Of a DNA stretch of 64,000 nucleotides, positions 23,298 to 34,510 are shown in pieces. The notes beneath the pieces were generated by a model. It searched no databases, was not told where the DNA came from, and saw nothing but the letters and a program-made list of their open reading frames with translations. Origin of the DNA: Prionace glauca (Eukaryota > Chordata > Chondrichthyes > Carcharhiniformes > Carcharhinidae). Every line of letters starts with the position of its first letter. Position 1 is the stretch's first letter. The position numbers and the translations under genes are program-made. Location: contig CM075724.1 of assembly GCA_037974335.1 (NCBI GenBank), forward strand, positions 71,728,850 to 71,792,849, written 5' to 3'.

Positions 23298-25590
23298 CAC
23301 AGAATCATCTGATGTATTTGTCCCGTTAAACCCGTGCTATGCCTATCTGCCGATCGAATTCTAGACTCCAGAATTTGAAGTTAATGGACATTTAAACTAA
23401 GCGTGACAATGATGATGCTTAACAGTAGAAAGCTGTGATATCAGATTTTCATCCATTAAAATAGAGGCAGAATATCCAGGAGGGTGAACTGTGGTTGTAG
23501 AATGACAGTGTGAACAATGGAAATTTAAGATGCTGAGATAGGCAGATAAGTGATTCAGTGAGCCAAAAACAATGAGATTTTGCATTTAGTTTGGCTGGCA
23601 GTCAATTTGAAAACTAGATATTTCTAGATGATTACTTGTACGAACATAAAATTGGAACCATATCTGGACGCAGGAAAGGTAAGAGGAAATCATTATTTCT
23701 GACGAACTAGCAGATTGCTGATTCGCTATTTCGGAATATCCAGAATGAGTGAACCGCTTTGGAGGGTACTGTTGGGCTCAGTCACCAAATGATGTGGCAT
23801 CTGTCACAGACGTGCTAAATCGCTTCGTTACAAACTGAACACGAGAAGGATCAAGGATGGAAAACCAACAAAAAAAAAAGCCCGTGAGGGCAGAAGACGA
23901 CTATTTATTGAACATATTGCAATTGGAAAAATGAAAGATACATGAATATTTTCACATCACACACCAAAGGAGGAGGTGGGAGAGGCGGGTGGTGGTAAAA
24001 CAATTTAGCACAAATAGAGATTTAAACTATTCCTGGAATGATGATCGAGTGAAATCCAAATTCAGGTGAGAAAATGCGATGAAATATTAGCAAATTAAGG
24101 ACCGAATCAAGCGTATCATCTCTAGATATTGGGTAGAGGAAAGATTAGACAATCTATTAAAATTAAAAGAAATAAGAGTAGAAAATGACGCAGAAAATTA
24201 TTTTCCTCTCATGTTATCCATAAATGTGGAATGGCTAGAACTCGAAAATCCGACGACGGACGAGCATGGTCAAAAGCGATGGAGAACCATACATGGAGTG
24301 AGTTTGAAGGCAAACAGATAATGCGCAATTAATATTTGTAGAGAAAATCCATCTGCGCTTTTCGAAAACGTCAAAAGTTGACCGAGGAAAAGATATACCC
24401 AAGAGGAATATATCGATTATGCATTCATCACGCAACACTTCCTTGTTTGCTTAATTTAGCTGCTCGTTTTCACCGCTACGAATGTCAACCTTATTTCTTG
24501 GCATGTTGTCTTCGACGATGACCTGGAACCGACCAGATTCAGAGCAACGTAAGTCAGTTTGCTCTCAGCGGTGATGTGTATGGTCAGTAAATCAATGACA
24601 GTGGAGCATTTTACTATTTATTAAATTTAATTGTACCGAAATTGCATCAAGTTGATTTTCAATATAATCTCAAAAGCAAATTATAGCAGACAAGATTAAA
24701 GTTTCCACTTGCGAACTGAGATTTACCTCTGTTTATACCGTCTGTTCTCTGTGTTGTTTCGGCATTTCGCCTCCCTTGGAACCGGTAAGATAATGAACAG
24801 CGTACATTAGTTTGCCTTCGGCTGAATTTAGTTCCTTGTGGTGATTCAATGTTTACTATTCAGTAAGTTTCATCTTTCGGACGCAAGACCTTCCATACAT
24901 ACATACAAATTAGAAGCAGAAGCAGGCCGCGCAACCTCTAAAACCATTTTGCTAGTCCTTAAGACATGTTTGACTTCTGTGTGACCTCAATATCACTGTC
25001 TTTTCTACGACCTGAATCTTCAAGCCTTGCAAACTGCCTTAATTCAGTAAGCTTCACAAGCGTCTACAAATTTCCGTTTCCCTCTAACCTCCTACAGTCC
25101 CTTGGCATTTCCCAGCCATTGTTCACAATAGTCCTTTACTTTGAAAATATGGCAAATCAGCATGAATGTTTTTTTTCCCCCAAGTTTTCTCTCTTGTCCA
25201 AAAAAAATATAATCGGAATTAACCTTGAAGTAATTGAGTGAATATGCCTTCACGGTTCTCTGATTAAATCAGTTCTGCAGGTGCATGCGGGCTGAGAGAG
25301 AAACAGATCAAATCTCCTCACTATTGTCTGAAATGGGAAGTGGTGTTTTTTTTTACCAATCGGCATCGAGTAGTTTTAACCTTTACTGCAAAGTATCACA
25401 TTCTTGCAACGTCCATGCTGTCAAGACGACTCAGAATTTTCTACTTTTCAAAAGTTCACTGAGTCTTCTACAGTGAAGAGTGTACCAGTCCAATCCGTTA
25501 AAATGTCCTCAGTAAATAACACGCTCATCTCAGCAATCAATCTGTTGAAACATCTCTTAATTATTTGAACTGAAATTATTTTATTTCTTA
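23298..25590. other. No recognisable feature
   Basis: AT-rich, apparently low-copy DNA. I find no Ig-like exon, RNA gene or named repeat on either strand. A short poly-A run is at 23,870. Confidence 0.45.
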
Positions 25591-25594
25591 GTGA

Positions 25595-26710
25595 AGAACC
25601 AAAGCTGCGTACAGTACTCTTGGCCCAACCCGATTCCGGGGGCGGTCGCGACTGGGCGGACGGCTTCCTCCGATGGCTTCGAGTGGAATAGTACGGACCT
25701 CTGCAGGAGGTGCCGGTCAAATTCCTCCCTCGGCATCAATGCTCAGCTGCAGCACTATACTTTATGGTCAATTCCCCTTGCAGTGAACGGTAACATTCCA
25801 TTATGCGCCTTCTCTACCATATACTTCGGTTCATATTATTGTGTTCTGTGTCATATACCATGACATTCGTATGTCTCTGTACAACAGAATCTGAAATATC
25901 TCCGCATAAAAAAACACGATATATGTTTTTGATTCTGACTGCTAAAATGGACAAATTCACGATTTCTCACGTTATATTCCATCTGCCATTTTTGCACACT
26001 CTTTACCAATCCGTGATTCTCTGCAGACCCCATATTTTCTCCTTGCCACTGACTCAGCCATCTACTTTCTTTCATCAACAACTTTCGCAAGCATGCATAT
26101 GGTGTCACCATCCAAGTCATTGATATCAATTGTACATAATTGAGGACACATGACAGCACAATTGATATTTTTTTCAACCAGATAAAAGGCCAAAATGTGC
26201 CTTCGCTATGTTTCCTGACAGCTAGGTAGTCCTCAATAGATGCTATCACCCCTGTCATGTGATCTTGCTCTGTGTGGTAACCTTTGATGTGGAGCGTTAT
26301 GGAATATCTTTTTGAAATCCAGATACAATAATCCTCAGGTTCGGTTTTATTCACTTTTCTTGCTACTTTCTCAAATAACTGATACATTATGCAATAAAAA
26401 TTTCCGGATTACAGCGTCATGTTTACTCTGCTAACCCCCAATCAGATTTTCAGAATGCCCTGCTACAACTCCTTTATGAAGAGATTCCGGCATTGTTTTT
26501 TCTATGACAGATGTTCAGCTAATTGCCCTGCATTTTTTGGAATTTTGTTCCCCTCCTTTCTTGAGCAAAGGAGCTGCATTCGCTGTTTTATTCAACTCTA
26601 AATTGTCACTGCCAGAAGCTAGGAAATTTTGAAAAATTAAATCCAAGTCATCCATTGTCTCGGCAGTTACTTATTGTAAGACTGTCGCAACGGTTGCATC
26701 ATTCTTTGGA
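25595..26710 (-). repeat. Very old CR1-type LINE fragment
   Basis: Antisense to a highly diverged CR1 RT. AGCTGCGTACAGTACTC (25,610) corresponds to the antisense of EYCVQF. TCCATCTGCCATTTTTGCAC (25,978) corresponds to the antisense of KWQMEFN. The GATACAATAATCC and TTTCTTGCTACTTTCTCAAA blocks match the F-x-D-V and YLDFSKAF areas. No frame survives. It is the oldest CR1 copy in the window. Confidence 0.6.
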
Positions 26711-28380
26711 ATTTTCAGATTGTTGTTATATTATTTTTTCAGCAGCATCATCCTGCAGAAAGTAATCGTTTTATGTTCTTGCTTCCGTTTCGCATCGCGA
26801 TATCCAACTATTCCCGGTATATCCTTTATATCCACGACAGCTATATCTGTTCCATTGATTCTGCTTTCCCTTGATTGGCATTATCAATTCGTCAGATTCG
26901 CTCTTTGGAGGTGCAGCACTTTATAAGTAGTTGCTTTTACAACACCCCTGGAAACTCTTCCAATGTTTGCTGCATATTCATAGCTAACGATCGGCCCTGC
27001 TCTGATGTTTCACTTCATTTTTAGCCGTTATACGCTGTAATGTATGCAACTTGTTCGTCTAACCTGCCAGTAATCTTCAGGGAATTGATTTTCTTTATTT
27101 CAATTTGATCCAATTGATAACATCCTTAATTAGCCTCGAATGATATGTCCATCCCCTCCAGGTTTTTTTTCTTTCTGACTTAATTGACTGACAATCAGAA
27201 CACATCTCCTTAAATGTCTGATAAAAGCACAACAGCTGGAATAACAGTAAAAAAACCCTGAAAATCTTAGCAGGTTGACAGCATCTGTAGAGACAAATAG
27301 AACCAAGTCTTGATCACCCTTCGTCAGAGCTTCGTCAGATCCAACGCCACCGCAGCATTTTGCGCTAACAAAGGATCGAGTCTGGGAATAGCAAAGATCA
27401 AAGATCGTTACAGCACAGAAACAGGTCCTTCGGCCCTCCAAACTGAAATGTCAGCTTGTGAAAGAGAAAGACGGGTTGCCTGAACAGTATAAGGAGTTAT
27501 TTTTTCTGAATCGTCTTGGTGGATAAAAAGTTTTATTTTTAAGCAGAATAACGGGCGATCTCATTTTAAACCGTCTAAAAAGGACAGACAATAATACTGC
27601 TCTCTATTCTCGTTACCGATTCTACGCTGAGATGAAAAATCTGAATTTTGTTTGTAATTTAAATGCCGTGGCACGTCTTCACCATGTTGCAGCTTGGTTT
27701 GCACAACAAGGAATGCAAATCTGCGAATCTTATTCTAACTAACTTTAGTAGCCGAAAAAGGCATGCCATTTTAACTAATATAGATGAAAATTTAAAACTA
27801 TATTGAACTACTCAAATAGTTGGCAGAGTTTGCAACCGCTTCGACCATTTTTCTAATTTTACTTGTTTAGACATAAAATTGTACTTTTACAGAAAAGGGA
27901 AAAAAGTCAAGTCCAAATCCCTACGTGTTTAAAATAGGTTTATTTAATGTGATGTAACAATCATTCATCTGAATTTGAGAACACAAGTTCAGGATTGATA
28001 ATAAAACGTTCTTACCTCATCTATACGCTGTGTAGTACTTGTTGATTTATTCTTTGCATCTGGTGAAATTCAAAAAGGATAACGTAAACATAAAGGACAT
28101 ATTTGCATTTGACCCTCTGTCAGTTAAGTCAAATACAATTCATGCCAGCAAGTTAAAGCGATACGCTGATTTCGTAATATACCTCAAAATGTTCAAATCA
28201 AATATTTTGTTTCGCTATCATTTCTGCATTAAGGCTACGCAGACATCATTGCACAATTTAACCCCCATTTTATGGTTAAATCTTTCTAATGTAGTTCAGA
28301 AAATGAAGCTGTGAGCATTATAATGTCGCGTGTTCATGTAATACTTGAGTTGAAGCAACATGTAAGTGTGAAGATATTTT
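26711..28380. other. Mostly unrecognised; two small repeat scraps
   Basis: A dispersed-repeat scrap is at 27,235-27,370 (related to 18.42 kb). A short SINE/CR1-like tail scrap is at 27,400-27,440 (GCACAGAAACAGGTCCTTCG). The rest is AT-rich. Any cytoplasmic-tail exons of the IgSF gene should lie here or further left on the minus strand; I could not identify them. Confidence 0.45.
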
Positions 28381-28506
28381 CCGTCAGTTAATTATGCGAA
28401 TTATACCAATAAGCAGCTTTGTTCCCGCTTATAGTTGCTCGAATAGGATATTTTAATATTTCACCTGCGAGTACATTTTTTTTAGTGTAAAAATTCTCAT
28501 TCATAC

Positions 28507-28614
28507 CTTTGCACTCCATGACTCCAATCAGTATCATTAGGGACAAAAATAGAATTGCAAGCGCACCACGGGACCAGCCACCGACCATAAAAACATTGAT
28601 TTTAGAGGGATTAG
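28507..28614 (-). CDS. Transmembrane exon of the IgSF gene
   Basis: The acceptor is TTCTCATTTTGATAG and the donor is TGCAAAG followed by GTATGAAT. It is 108 nt, phase 1 to 1. The frame reads NPSKINVFMVGGWSRG, then ALAILFLSLMILIGVM, then ECKG. This is a single membrane segment of about 18-20 residues with an Arg just outside it, a placement sometimes used to pair with adaptor chains, although here it precedes rather than sits within the segment. There is no tyrosine motif in the exon. The frame is open past the donor but has no recognised signalling motif. Confidence 0.65.
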
Positions 28615-28784
28615 CTATCAAAATGAGAACATGTCTTGATCAATATCAAATTCATAATTTTCAATTGCACTGTGAACAGAACATCATGATACAAAATATA
28701 AAACTTCAGTAATCATTTTAATTATCGATATTTATGCAGCTGTTTTACGTATCGTTCAAAAAAAAACGTGATTGTAACATATAA

Positions 28785-29095
28785 ATCACAGAATCCGACA
28801 GTCGTAGAATTCCTACAGTGCAGAAGGAAGCCATCGAGCCTGCATCGACACAATCCCCAGGCAGGCTTTATCCCCGCAACTCCACCTATTTACGCTTCCA
28901 AGGCCCCTGACACCAAGGCAGAATTTAAGATGGTTCACCTAACACACATCTTTGGAGAATGGGAGGGAACCGGAGCACCATGAAGAAACCCGCTCTTTCG
29001 CAGGCTCAATGTACAAACTCCACAGAGTCACCCGAAGCCCGAATTGAACCCGGGTCCCTCGTACTATGAGACAGCAGGGCTAACCCCTGTGCAAG
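28785..29095 (-). repeat. tRNA-derived SINE, old copy, in the C1-TM intron
   Basis: Antisense SINE with the tail-side block CCTACAGTGCAGAAG (28,812), the central CATCTTTGGAGAATGGGAGG and GGAACCGGAGCACC, and a decayed tRNA head with a B-box-like segment, GAATTGAACCCGGGTCC, at 29,041. It has diverged more than the copies at 40.4 and 41.7 kb. It lies between the transmembrane and C1 exons of the IgSF gene. Confidence 0.85.
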
Positions 29096-29770
29096 CCTGT
29101 TGGGGAAATACCAGCAATGTTGAATAAGATGTCAATTGAATGGGCACATTCCCATTCATGACGAAACAAAATGTAATCGTTTTCAACTTATTGTGCCAAC
29201 CAAAAAGCAGGTAAAATGTCGGTCCAAGTTTGATTGCACCACCCGCAGAATATGTCAAAAAAAAAATCGCTTGAGGTCATCTTTCAAGGAAAGATTTATT
29301 ACCGTCTGTTTAATCATCTTATCACAATTACCTGTGATCCTATTTTTATAGCATTACTAGTTAGTAACAAATTTATAAATGAGGAATCAAGTTGTTCTAG
29401 TTTGTATCTGCCGCTTTATGAAAAGACTCAATTGTTCGATTCCATAGCTCAGGGATCCATTACTTTTCAGTGCCTCGATTGAACATCAATGCTGATTATT
29501 TTCTGAATTGCAATGTTATGCGGTTAATCTGACTTATGAGAGCAATACTGAAGGCTCAACCCCATTAGTGATAAGGTTGCATGATGCAGTCTACAACATA
29601 TCCTATTTTAAAACCAAAAGACTGGAAACCTTAAACACCCAAAGAATACAATAGGATTGATCAATATATGTGCATCAAGCTCCTCTAGTAATAATTTCCG
29701 ATGCTTTATTGTTTTTCATGCACTCGGTGAAGGGCAAACGTCTAAACTATTATCGTTCATGTAAGATTAC

Positions 29771-30072
29771 CTTCACGAAAAAAGGAATAGCTGGCATTTG
29801 CTGGCATGGAGCTGAAAACGTGATGTACTTGGCAGATATAAACTGTGCCTTGTCAATCGCCTGTTGTTTCAGGCTGCTGACGACTTCAAAAAGCCCCTCG
29901 GAATTTGCTTGTTGTTCATTTTGAAATCCGCTGACAATTTGAACACCGTTTTTATACCAAGTGAGGTTAAATTCTTTAGGGTAAAAAGCCGCAGTTTTGC
30001 ACCGGAGTCTAATAGTAACAGATGAGATCTCTTCGGATGATAAGGACATAATTTTCAGGGGAACCGGTAGAG
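29771..30072 (-). CDS. C1-set Ig exon of the IgSF gene, one base short
   Basis: The acceptor has a long pyrimidine tract ending in TTTAG, and the donor is GTGAAG followed by GTAATC. It starts in phase 1 and reads LPVPLKIMSLSSEEI, then IRLRCKTAAFYPKEFNLTWY, KNGVQI and LFEVVSSLKQQA, a textbook C1 domain. In the continuing frame the second Cys motif is absent. In the next frame, from about 29,850, GTVYICQVHH and SMPANASYSFFRE appear and end in phase 1, as the TM exon requires. The length of 302 nt instead of a multiple of three fits loss of one base near GACAAGGCAC (about 29,845-29,854). Confidence 0.75.
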
Positions 30073-30569
30073 CTAAATTCAAGATAACAATACAAATAAA
30101 TTGAAAAAGTGAACTACTGCTTGAAAAAAATGTAATTTTATTAATTACGCAGAGCTACTTCCTGGCAAGCAATTTAATTTAATCATCAGTATTTTTATAA
30201 TCTTGCGCGGTGTTTTTCATAGGCTTTCGTAAGCCTCCAAAATTTTGGATTGTGAGCCTCGCTCTCTTATAATTAGCGAAAGAGCATTGAAAATGTAAAT
30301 ATTGCTCGCGAATATAAGACCTATTTACAACGTCCCCATATTGAAAACGAGTTTATATTATTAGTTTTGCTTGTACTTTGCTTGGCAAACTTCAATTCAA
30401 GCCGCATTTTTTTAAAGATAGGGAGTTGATCAACTTTGCAGTGTCGCTGCTACTGCATGTTTTCCCTTTGTTGAACATTTGTGTTTCCAATCAAGTGAAG
30501 GTGTTTTCAATGCTCTATTAACCGTCTTTGATTGACTCCATCTACTAAATATGACATATTTCAACTCAC

Positions 30570-30809
30570 CATATATGAGAACTTGCACAGCAATATCGTC
30601 CACTATCGACCGACTCTGAATTTTGACTGCACAGTGATATGTTCCGGCATCCGGTCTGTCGATATTCAGCAGATGAAGGTACGCTCTTCCTTTCCACCAG
30701 AACGCCGTTGCATTTATAACGTCGTTATGGAAAGGGGAAGGACATCTCAAAGTTACGTTTGTGAATCTGAGCGCCTTTATTAGTTCAACATCCGATGTGC
30801 CCATAGCAA
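30570..30809 (-). CDS. V-set Ig exon of the IgSF gene, unusually short
   Basis: The acceptor is TTCATTTTTCTTCTGATAG and the donor is ATATG followed by GTGAGTTG. The length is 240 nt, exactly 80 codons, phase 1 to 1. Landmarks are TNVTLRC (B strand Cys), ATAFWWKGR (C strand Trp), LHLLNIDRPDAGTYHCAV (E and F strands with the canonical D-x-G-x-Y-x-C) and VQVLIY (G strand). Between WWKGR and AYLHLLN the C' to D strands are missing, about 20 residues that the duplicon copies do have. The G strand also lacks the G-x-G-T-like bulge seen in copy B (SNGSGTEL). No stop or frameshift is present. Confidence 0.75.
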
Positions 30810-31001
30810 CTATCAGAAGAAAAATGAACACACACATGCTAAGTCATACATTTGCAATGAAAGTTGATATGTACTCCGAAAATAACATCACCCATTTAGT
30901 CCACGTATACCGTAACGATTTAATGCGCCTCACTGTTGGAGTTACTCTCGAGTTCCAGCATTTGTATTTTGACTTGAGATTTATCAGTATGTTTTACTCA
31001 C

Positions 31002-31071
31002 CCAGAACCTTCCGACCATTGGGAACACGTGGAATGGCAATAAAGACAAGCTCAATAATAAATAAAGACAT
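31002..31071 (-). CDS. Leader (signal peptide) exon of the IgSF gene
   Basis: ATG at 31,071-31,069 opens MSLFIIELVFIAI followed by PRVPNGRKVL, a hydrophobic core with a short polar end, as in signal peptides; the Glu in the core is unusual. The exon is 70 nt and ends CTGG followed by GTGAGTAA, a strong donor, leaving phase 1. That phase matches the V exon acceptor. An in-frame ATG at 30,837 also precedes the V domain (MCVFIFLLIVAMG), but that run coincides with the polypyrimidine tract and AG of the V acceptor, so I prefer the split leader. Confidence 0.6.
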
Positions 31072-31084
31072 TCACTTTTGCGCC

Positions 31085-31172
31085 AACTATGACATCGCAA
31101 GGTTACGTTTGTGAATCTGAGCTCCTTTGTTGGTTCAATACCCGGTGTGCCCAGATCAACTTACTGTTGCGT
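31085..31172 (-). pseudogene. Partial V exon of a second IgSF copy, just 5' of the leader
   Basis: The complement reads TTCACAAACGTAACCTTGCG and the upstream GGGCACACCGGGTATTGAAC. It matches the first ~75 bp of the V exon at 30,735-30,809 (up to the B-strand Cys codon) at high identity, then stops. The remaining V sequence is missing and the intact leader exon begins 14 bp further on. This looks like a leftover of a tandem duplication or unequal exchange within the gene cluster. Confidence 0.7.
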
Positions 31173-31945
31173 CTTGCTTGCGAACAGTCACACAAAACAA
31201 AATGAGAACAGAATACAGAAATCTACCTGGAAGGAAAATCACCAAAAAACATTTGCCCCAAAGCGACGAACCCATGAGCATATGGACGCAGAGACAATAC
31301 GCTGAGATTATATACCGATCAGACGGATATCCGTCGTATGGGCGGCTCCGATTTGATTATAAACGACTACTGACCCATGGTATCAGAAAGCAAATGACAA
31401 GATAGTGCTGAATGAAACAAATGCATGTCTTTTCGAACAAGATATTCTGGCATGTTAATGAGCTGAAATAGTAATTGGAAGCAGAAGATAATTATATCCA
31501 AACTGTCTGGTGAGTGTGGGGCGTGGTGAATGGTATCGATGAGCATATGGTATTTGACACGTCAAGTCCATGAATCGCCATTTTGTCAGCCACCATGGGG
31601 AAATAATATTTCATGTCTTCACAATATAGGTCTCCGAAATATTTGTGTTGGATTCACTGTGGGCCTATGTTGATCGTTTAAAGTTCCATCGGTTCGAAAG
31701 TTCTGGCTGATTCAGGCAGCAAACAGATGAGGAGTGCACATAGCCTGTCGGATAAATATTACTTATATTGCTTGATGCACAATCAGATTGTGGGAGATGA
31801 GGTAATTTCCCAATAATGGAATATCTGTGGAAATTTCTGAATTTGACTTCAAGAATTTTTTGCTATTTTTCTGCGCGGAGTGTAGACGAGAGGTTTATTG
31901 AATTATGCGCACAGTTGGTGCTCGGGCCCAGCTCGTTTTACGCCT
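31173..31945. other. 5' flank of the IgSF gene, no clear promoter
   Basis: AT-rich DNA upstream of the leader exon. I cannot point to a promoter element with confidence, and I see no additional exon. Confidence 0.4.
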
Positions 31946-32189
31946 CGCCAGTTACCTTTTAAGCTATCTTCATTTCCAACTGTAGACCTGCAGCTTCGGT
32001 TTAAGACGCTCTTCTCCAAGTATCCTATGAATAAGAATAAACCCGGAACAAATTGCTGCGTTGAAAACTGGATGTACACTTATCGCAGATCAGTCAATTT
32101 AATACATTTTGCTGGTAGGTTGCATTTTGTTTTGTGGAAAAATTCGAACACTTTGACTACAAAGAAGTTGATCTTAACATGGATTTTAG

Positions 32190-33000
32190 ATATAAAAATC
32201 AGGTATCAGGTGAAAGTCACAACCAACGACACCAAAGGAGCATTTGACCAAGTGTCAAGGAGCTCTAACTTAACTGGCGTCAATGGGAATAAAAGGGAAA
32301 ACGCTGACTGGAAGCATACCGTATACCTGGGACAACAAAGGATGTTTTTTGGTGAATTCATGTCAATTATCTCAGTTCCAGGACAGCAATGCAGGAGTTA
32401 TTCGGTGTGATGTCCTGGACCCAAACATTTTCAGCTGCTTTTTCGATGACCTTGCTTCCATCATGAGACAGGAAGTATGGATTTGTTTTCAGGTGACTGC
32501 TGAAGATTGACAAAAATTTGCAACTCATCAGATACTGAAGCAGTCTATAGGGGGAAAAAACAAAGCCTGTACAATATCTAGGCATTATTACGCCACGCAA
32601 ATGCAGACCATCTCAAAGAGATTACCGAGCTGTTAACGGTGCATGACGTTAACATCACTGAGTCCTCAACTGTCAACATCCTGGGGGTTACCATAGAATA
32701 GAATTTAAACTGATCTAGCCACATACAAGAGTGGCTTACGCGGCAATTCAAAGGCTGGGAATCCTGTGGCGAGAAACTCTCTTTCTGGTTCCCCAAAGCT
32801 TGTCCTTCATTTATAAGGTGTAGGTCTGAAGTGTGATGGAATACATACTGCTTGTCTGGAAGAGTGCACTCGCAACAACATTCAGTAAGTTCCACACTAT
32901 TCAGGACAAATCAGCTCGCTTGATTGCTCCCGCCTTCGCATCATGTATTCGATGACCGCCAATGAACACTTGCAGCCTTGTGCAGTTAACATAAAATGCA
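32190..33000 (+). repeat. Non-CR1 LINE (Jockey/I-group-like), RT fragment, left copy
   Basis: It matches the RT of the same LINE seen at 16 kb and 53 kb: GGAGCATTTGACCAAGTGTC (the DIKAAFD region), CAATGGGAATAAAAGGGAAA, TTCAGCTGCTTTTTCGATGA (the FSCFINDL region) and CATCCTGGGGGTTACC (the INILGVTI region). Many frameshifts are present. The duplicated counterpart is 39,230-40,020. Confidence 0.65.
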
Positions 33001-33991
33001 CTGCACTGCAAAATGAAAAATGTTACTGAGGTTGTAGTGTCATCGAGAAGGCAAGAATTGCAGATATATGCTGGCACAGAAAATTGTCAAGTGACTTTGA
33101 CGAACACAAGAACTAAACAATTTTCATCTACAATGCAAAATAATTAAACCGTTGATACTTGACATTCAATGACATTCTCCTCACTGAAAATCACAATACC
33201 AACATCCGAAGGGTTATCATTTACCTGATACTTAAGTAAATCATCCATATAAATACGTTGGCATGTGCATGAAATGTGTAAAATAAAGGGATCGTAATCT
33301 GAAGTCAAAGCCTGCACAAAGCAATATGGTTGTGGTTGCAGGAGGTAAATAATCTAATCTCTTGGATATCACTGGAGAAATTTCGCAGGGCAATGTCCTC
33401 CGATTCACGGAGCAGTGTGATGGAATGTCCTCTGTGACCTAGATGAATGAAGCTCAGCACATTCATAATCACATCCTGGAAGTTCCCCTCATCAGTCACC
33501 ATGCAGACTTGGAAATGTACTGCCATTCGGTCAAAATCCTGGATCTTTCGTCTCCCCCAGCCCCCAACGGCGCTGTTGGTGTACTTGTAACTTAGAAAAT
33601 TGCCAAGTGACTTTGAAAGGCAACAAGGGCTGGTCAGTAAATGTTGGCCTAACTACCAATTGTAAGTTAAGTTACAAACTGACATATGGTCTTCAATGCA
33701 GCACGAAATGTTGATGGATGTATGCTTCTCGACAACGCAAACCTAACCTCAGTCGTTGTGTACTTGAAACAACATTGACTGAAAATGCCCCAAATTGCAT
33801 TGTTGATCGTTTTACCCGTTCCATCAGCTCACCGTAATTTTGACACCAGTTAGTTCAGACAATCTTTGTACAAAGCTCAATTATGTGTTATAACATAGGC
33901 AGTTGCATGAAAATCTGGAAACTAAAGGTGTTCATTATTTTCAGTAACACCCAGCACAAAGTAATATGGGTGCAGTTCCAATAGGTCAGTC

Positions 33992-34510
33992 CAATAGGTT
34001 GCCTCAGGGATGTTACAATCTTTGCCTGTTTAATAATGTTTTTTTTTTGTCTCCACAGGCATTTAATTCTACCTTGTTAATCAGCAAGGGGCATGCATGC
34101 GGCAGGTTGTAGTGGGCTGCTCTTGGATGTTGCTTCGGGAGTTGCCTATTGCTTCATGTCGTTAGTGTGCTTAAACTGGACCATCTCAAGGGCAACGTGA
34201 CAGCTCAGAGACTATCTCTGTTGCTGTGCGGACACATGGATTTGGGCCTGTGGCTGTGGGAGTTTGCGCGTTCTCCCCGTGGTTGCGTGGGTTTCCTCCG
34301 GGTGCTCCGGTTTCCTCCCACATCCCAAAGGTGTGCTTTTAGGCTGATTGATTGAGTAACAAATTGTCCCTATATTGGACCTCCCTGATCCTCGCACATT
34401 AGGCGTAGACTAAAATCATGAATAGGTCACTGAGACAATGGGACGGCGACGCGGGCTCGTTGGGCCGAAGGGCCTGTTTCCCGTGCTGTGTTGTTCTTTG
34501 TTCTTTGTTC
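33992..34510 (+). repeat. CR1 subfamily D 3' UTR insertion
   Basis: Only the 3' UTR of subfamily D is present (compare 22,800-23,297): GTTAATCAGCAAGGGGCATG, then the SINE-like block ending CCGGTTTCCTCCCAC, then GGGCCGAAGGGCCTG and a TTCTTTGTTC tail. It is absent at the matching place in the right duplication copy (44,572), so it inserted after duplication or was lost there. Confidence 0.85.

Larger units (their letters stand above)
28507..31071 (-). pseudogene. IgSF membrane receptor-like gene (leader, V, C1, TM), frameshifted in C1
   Basis: Four exons on the minus strand have GT/AG sites and phase-1 junctions: leader 31,071-31,002, V 30,809-30,570, C1 30,072-29,771, TM 28,614-28,507. The product would be a type I membrane protein with an N-terminal signal, one V-set and one C1-set Ig domain and a single membrane pass. 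This order is known for NCR3LG1/B7-H6 and, with an extra C1, for SIRPs; NKp30 has a similar V domain. The V domain is short and the C1 exon is 302 nt instead of 303, shifting the frame before the second C1 Cys. The tail exons, start of transcription and polyadenylation site were not found. I call it a pseudogene, but a sequencing indel in an otherwise good gene would look the same. Confidence 0.7.

Noticed and set aside
25591-25863. A frame ending in GSYYCVLCH that looks like an Ig F strand
   Set aside because: The DNA aligns with antisense CR1 (the CAGAACTGCACACAGTACTC region), and there is no B-strand Cys or Trp pattern.
30838-31114. Plus-strand frames over the IgSF leader and V region
   Set aside because: They are shadows of the minus-strand exons; splice sites and Ig motifs fit only the minus strand.
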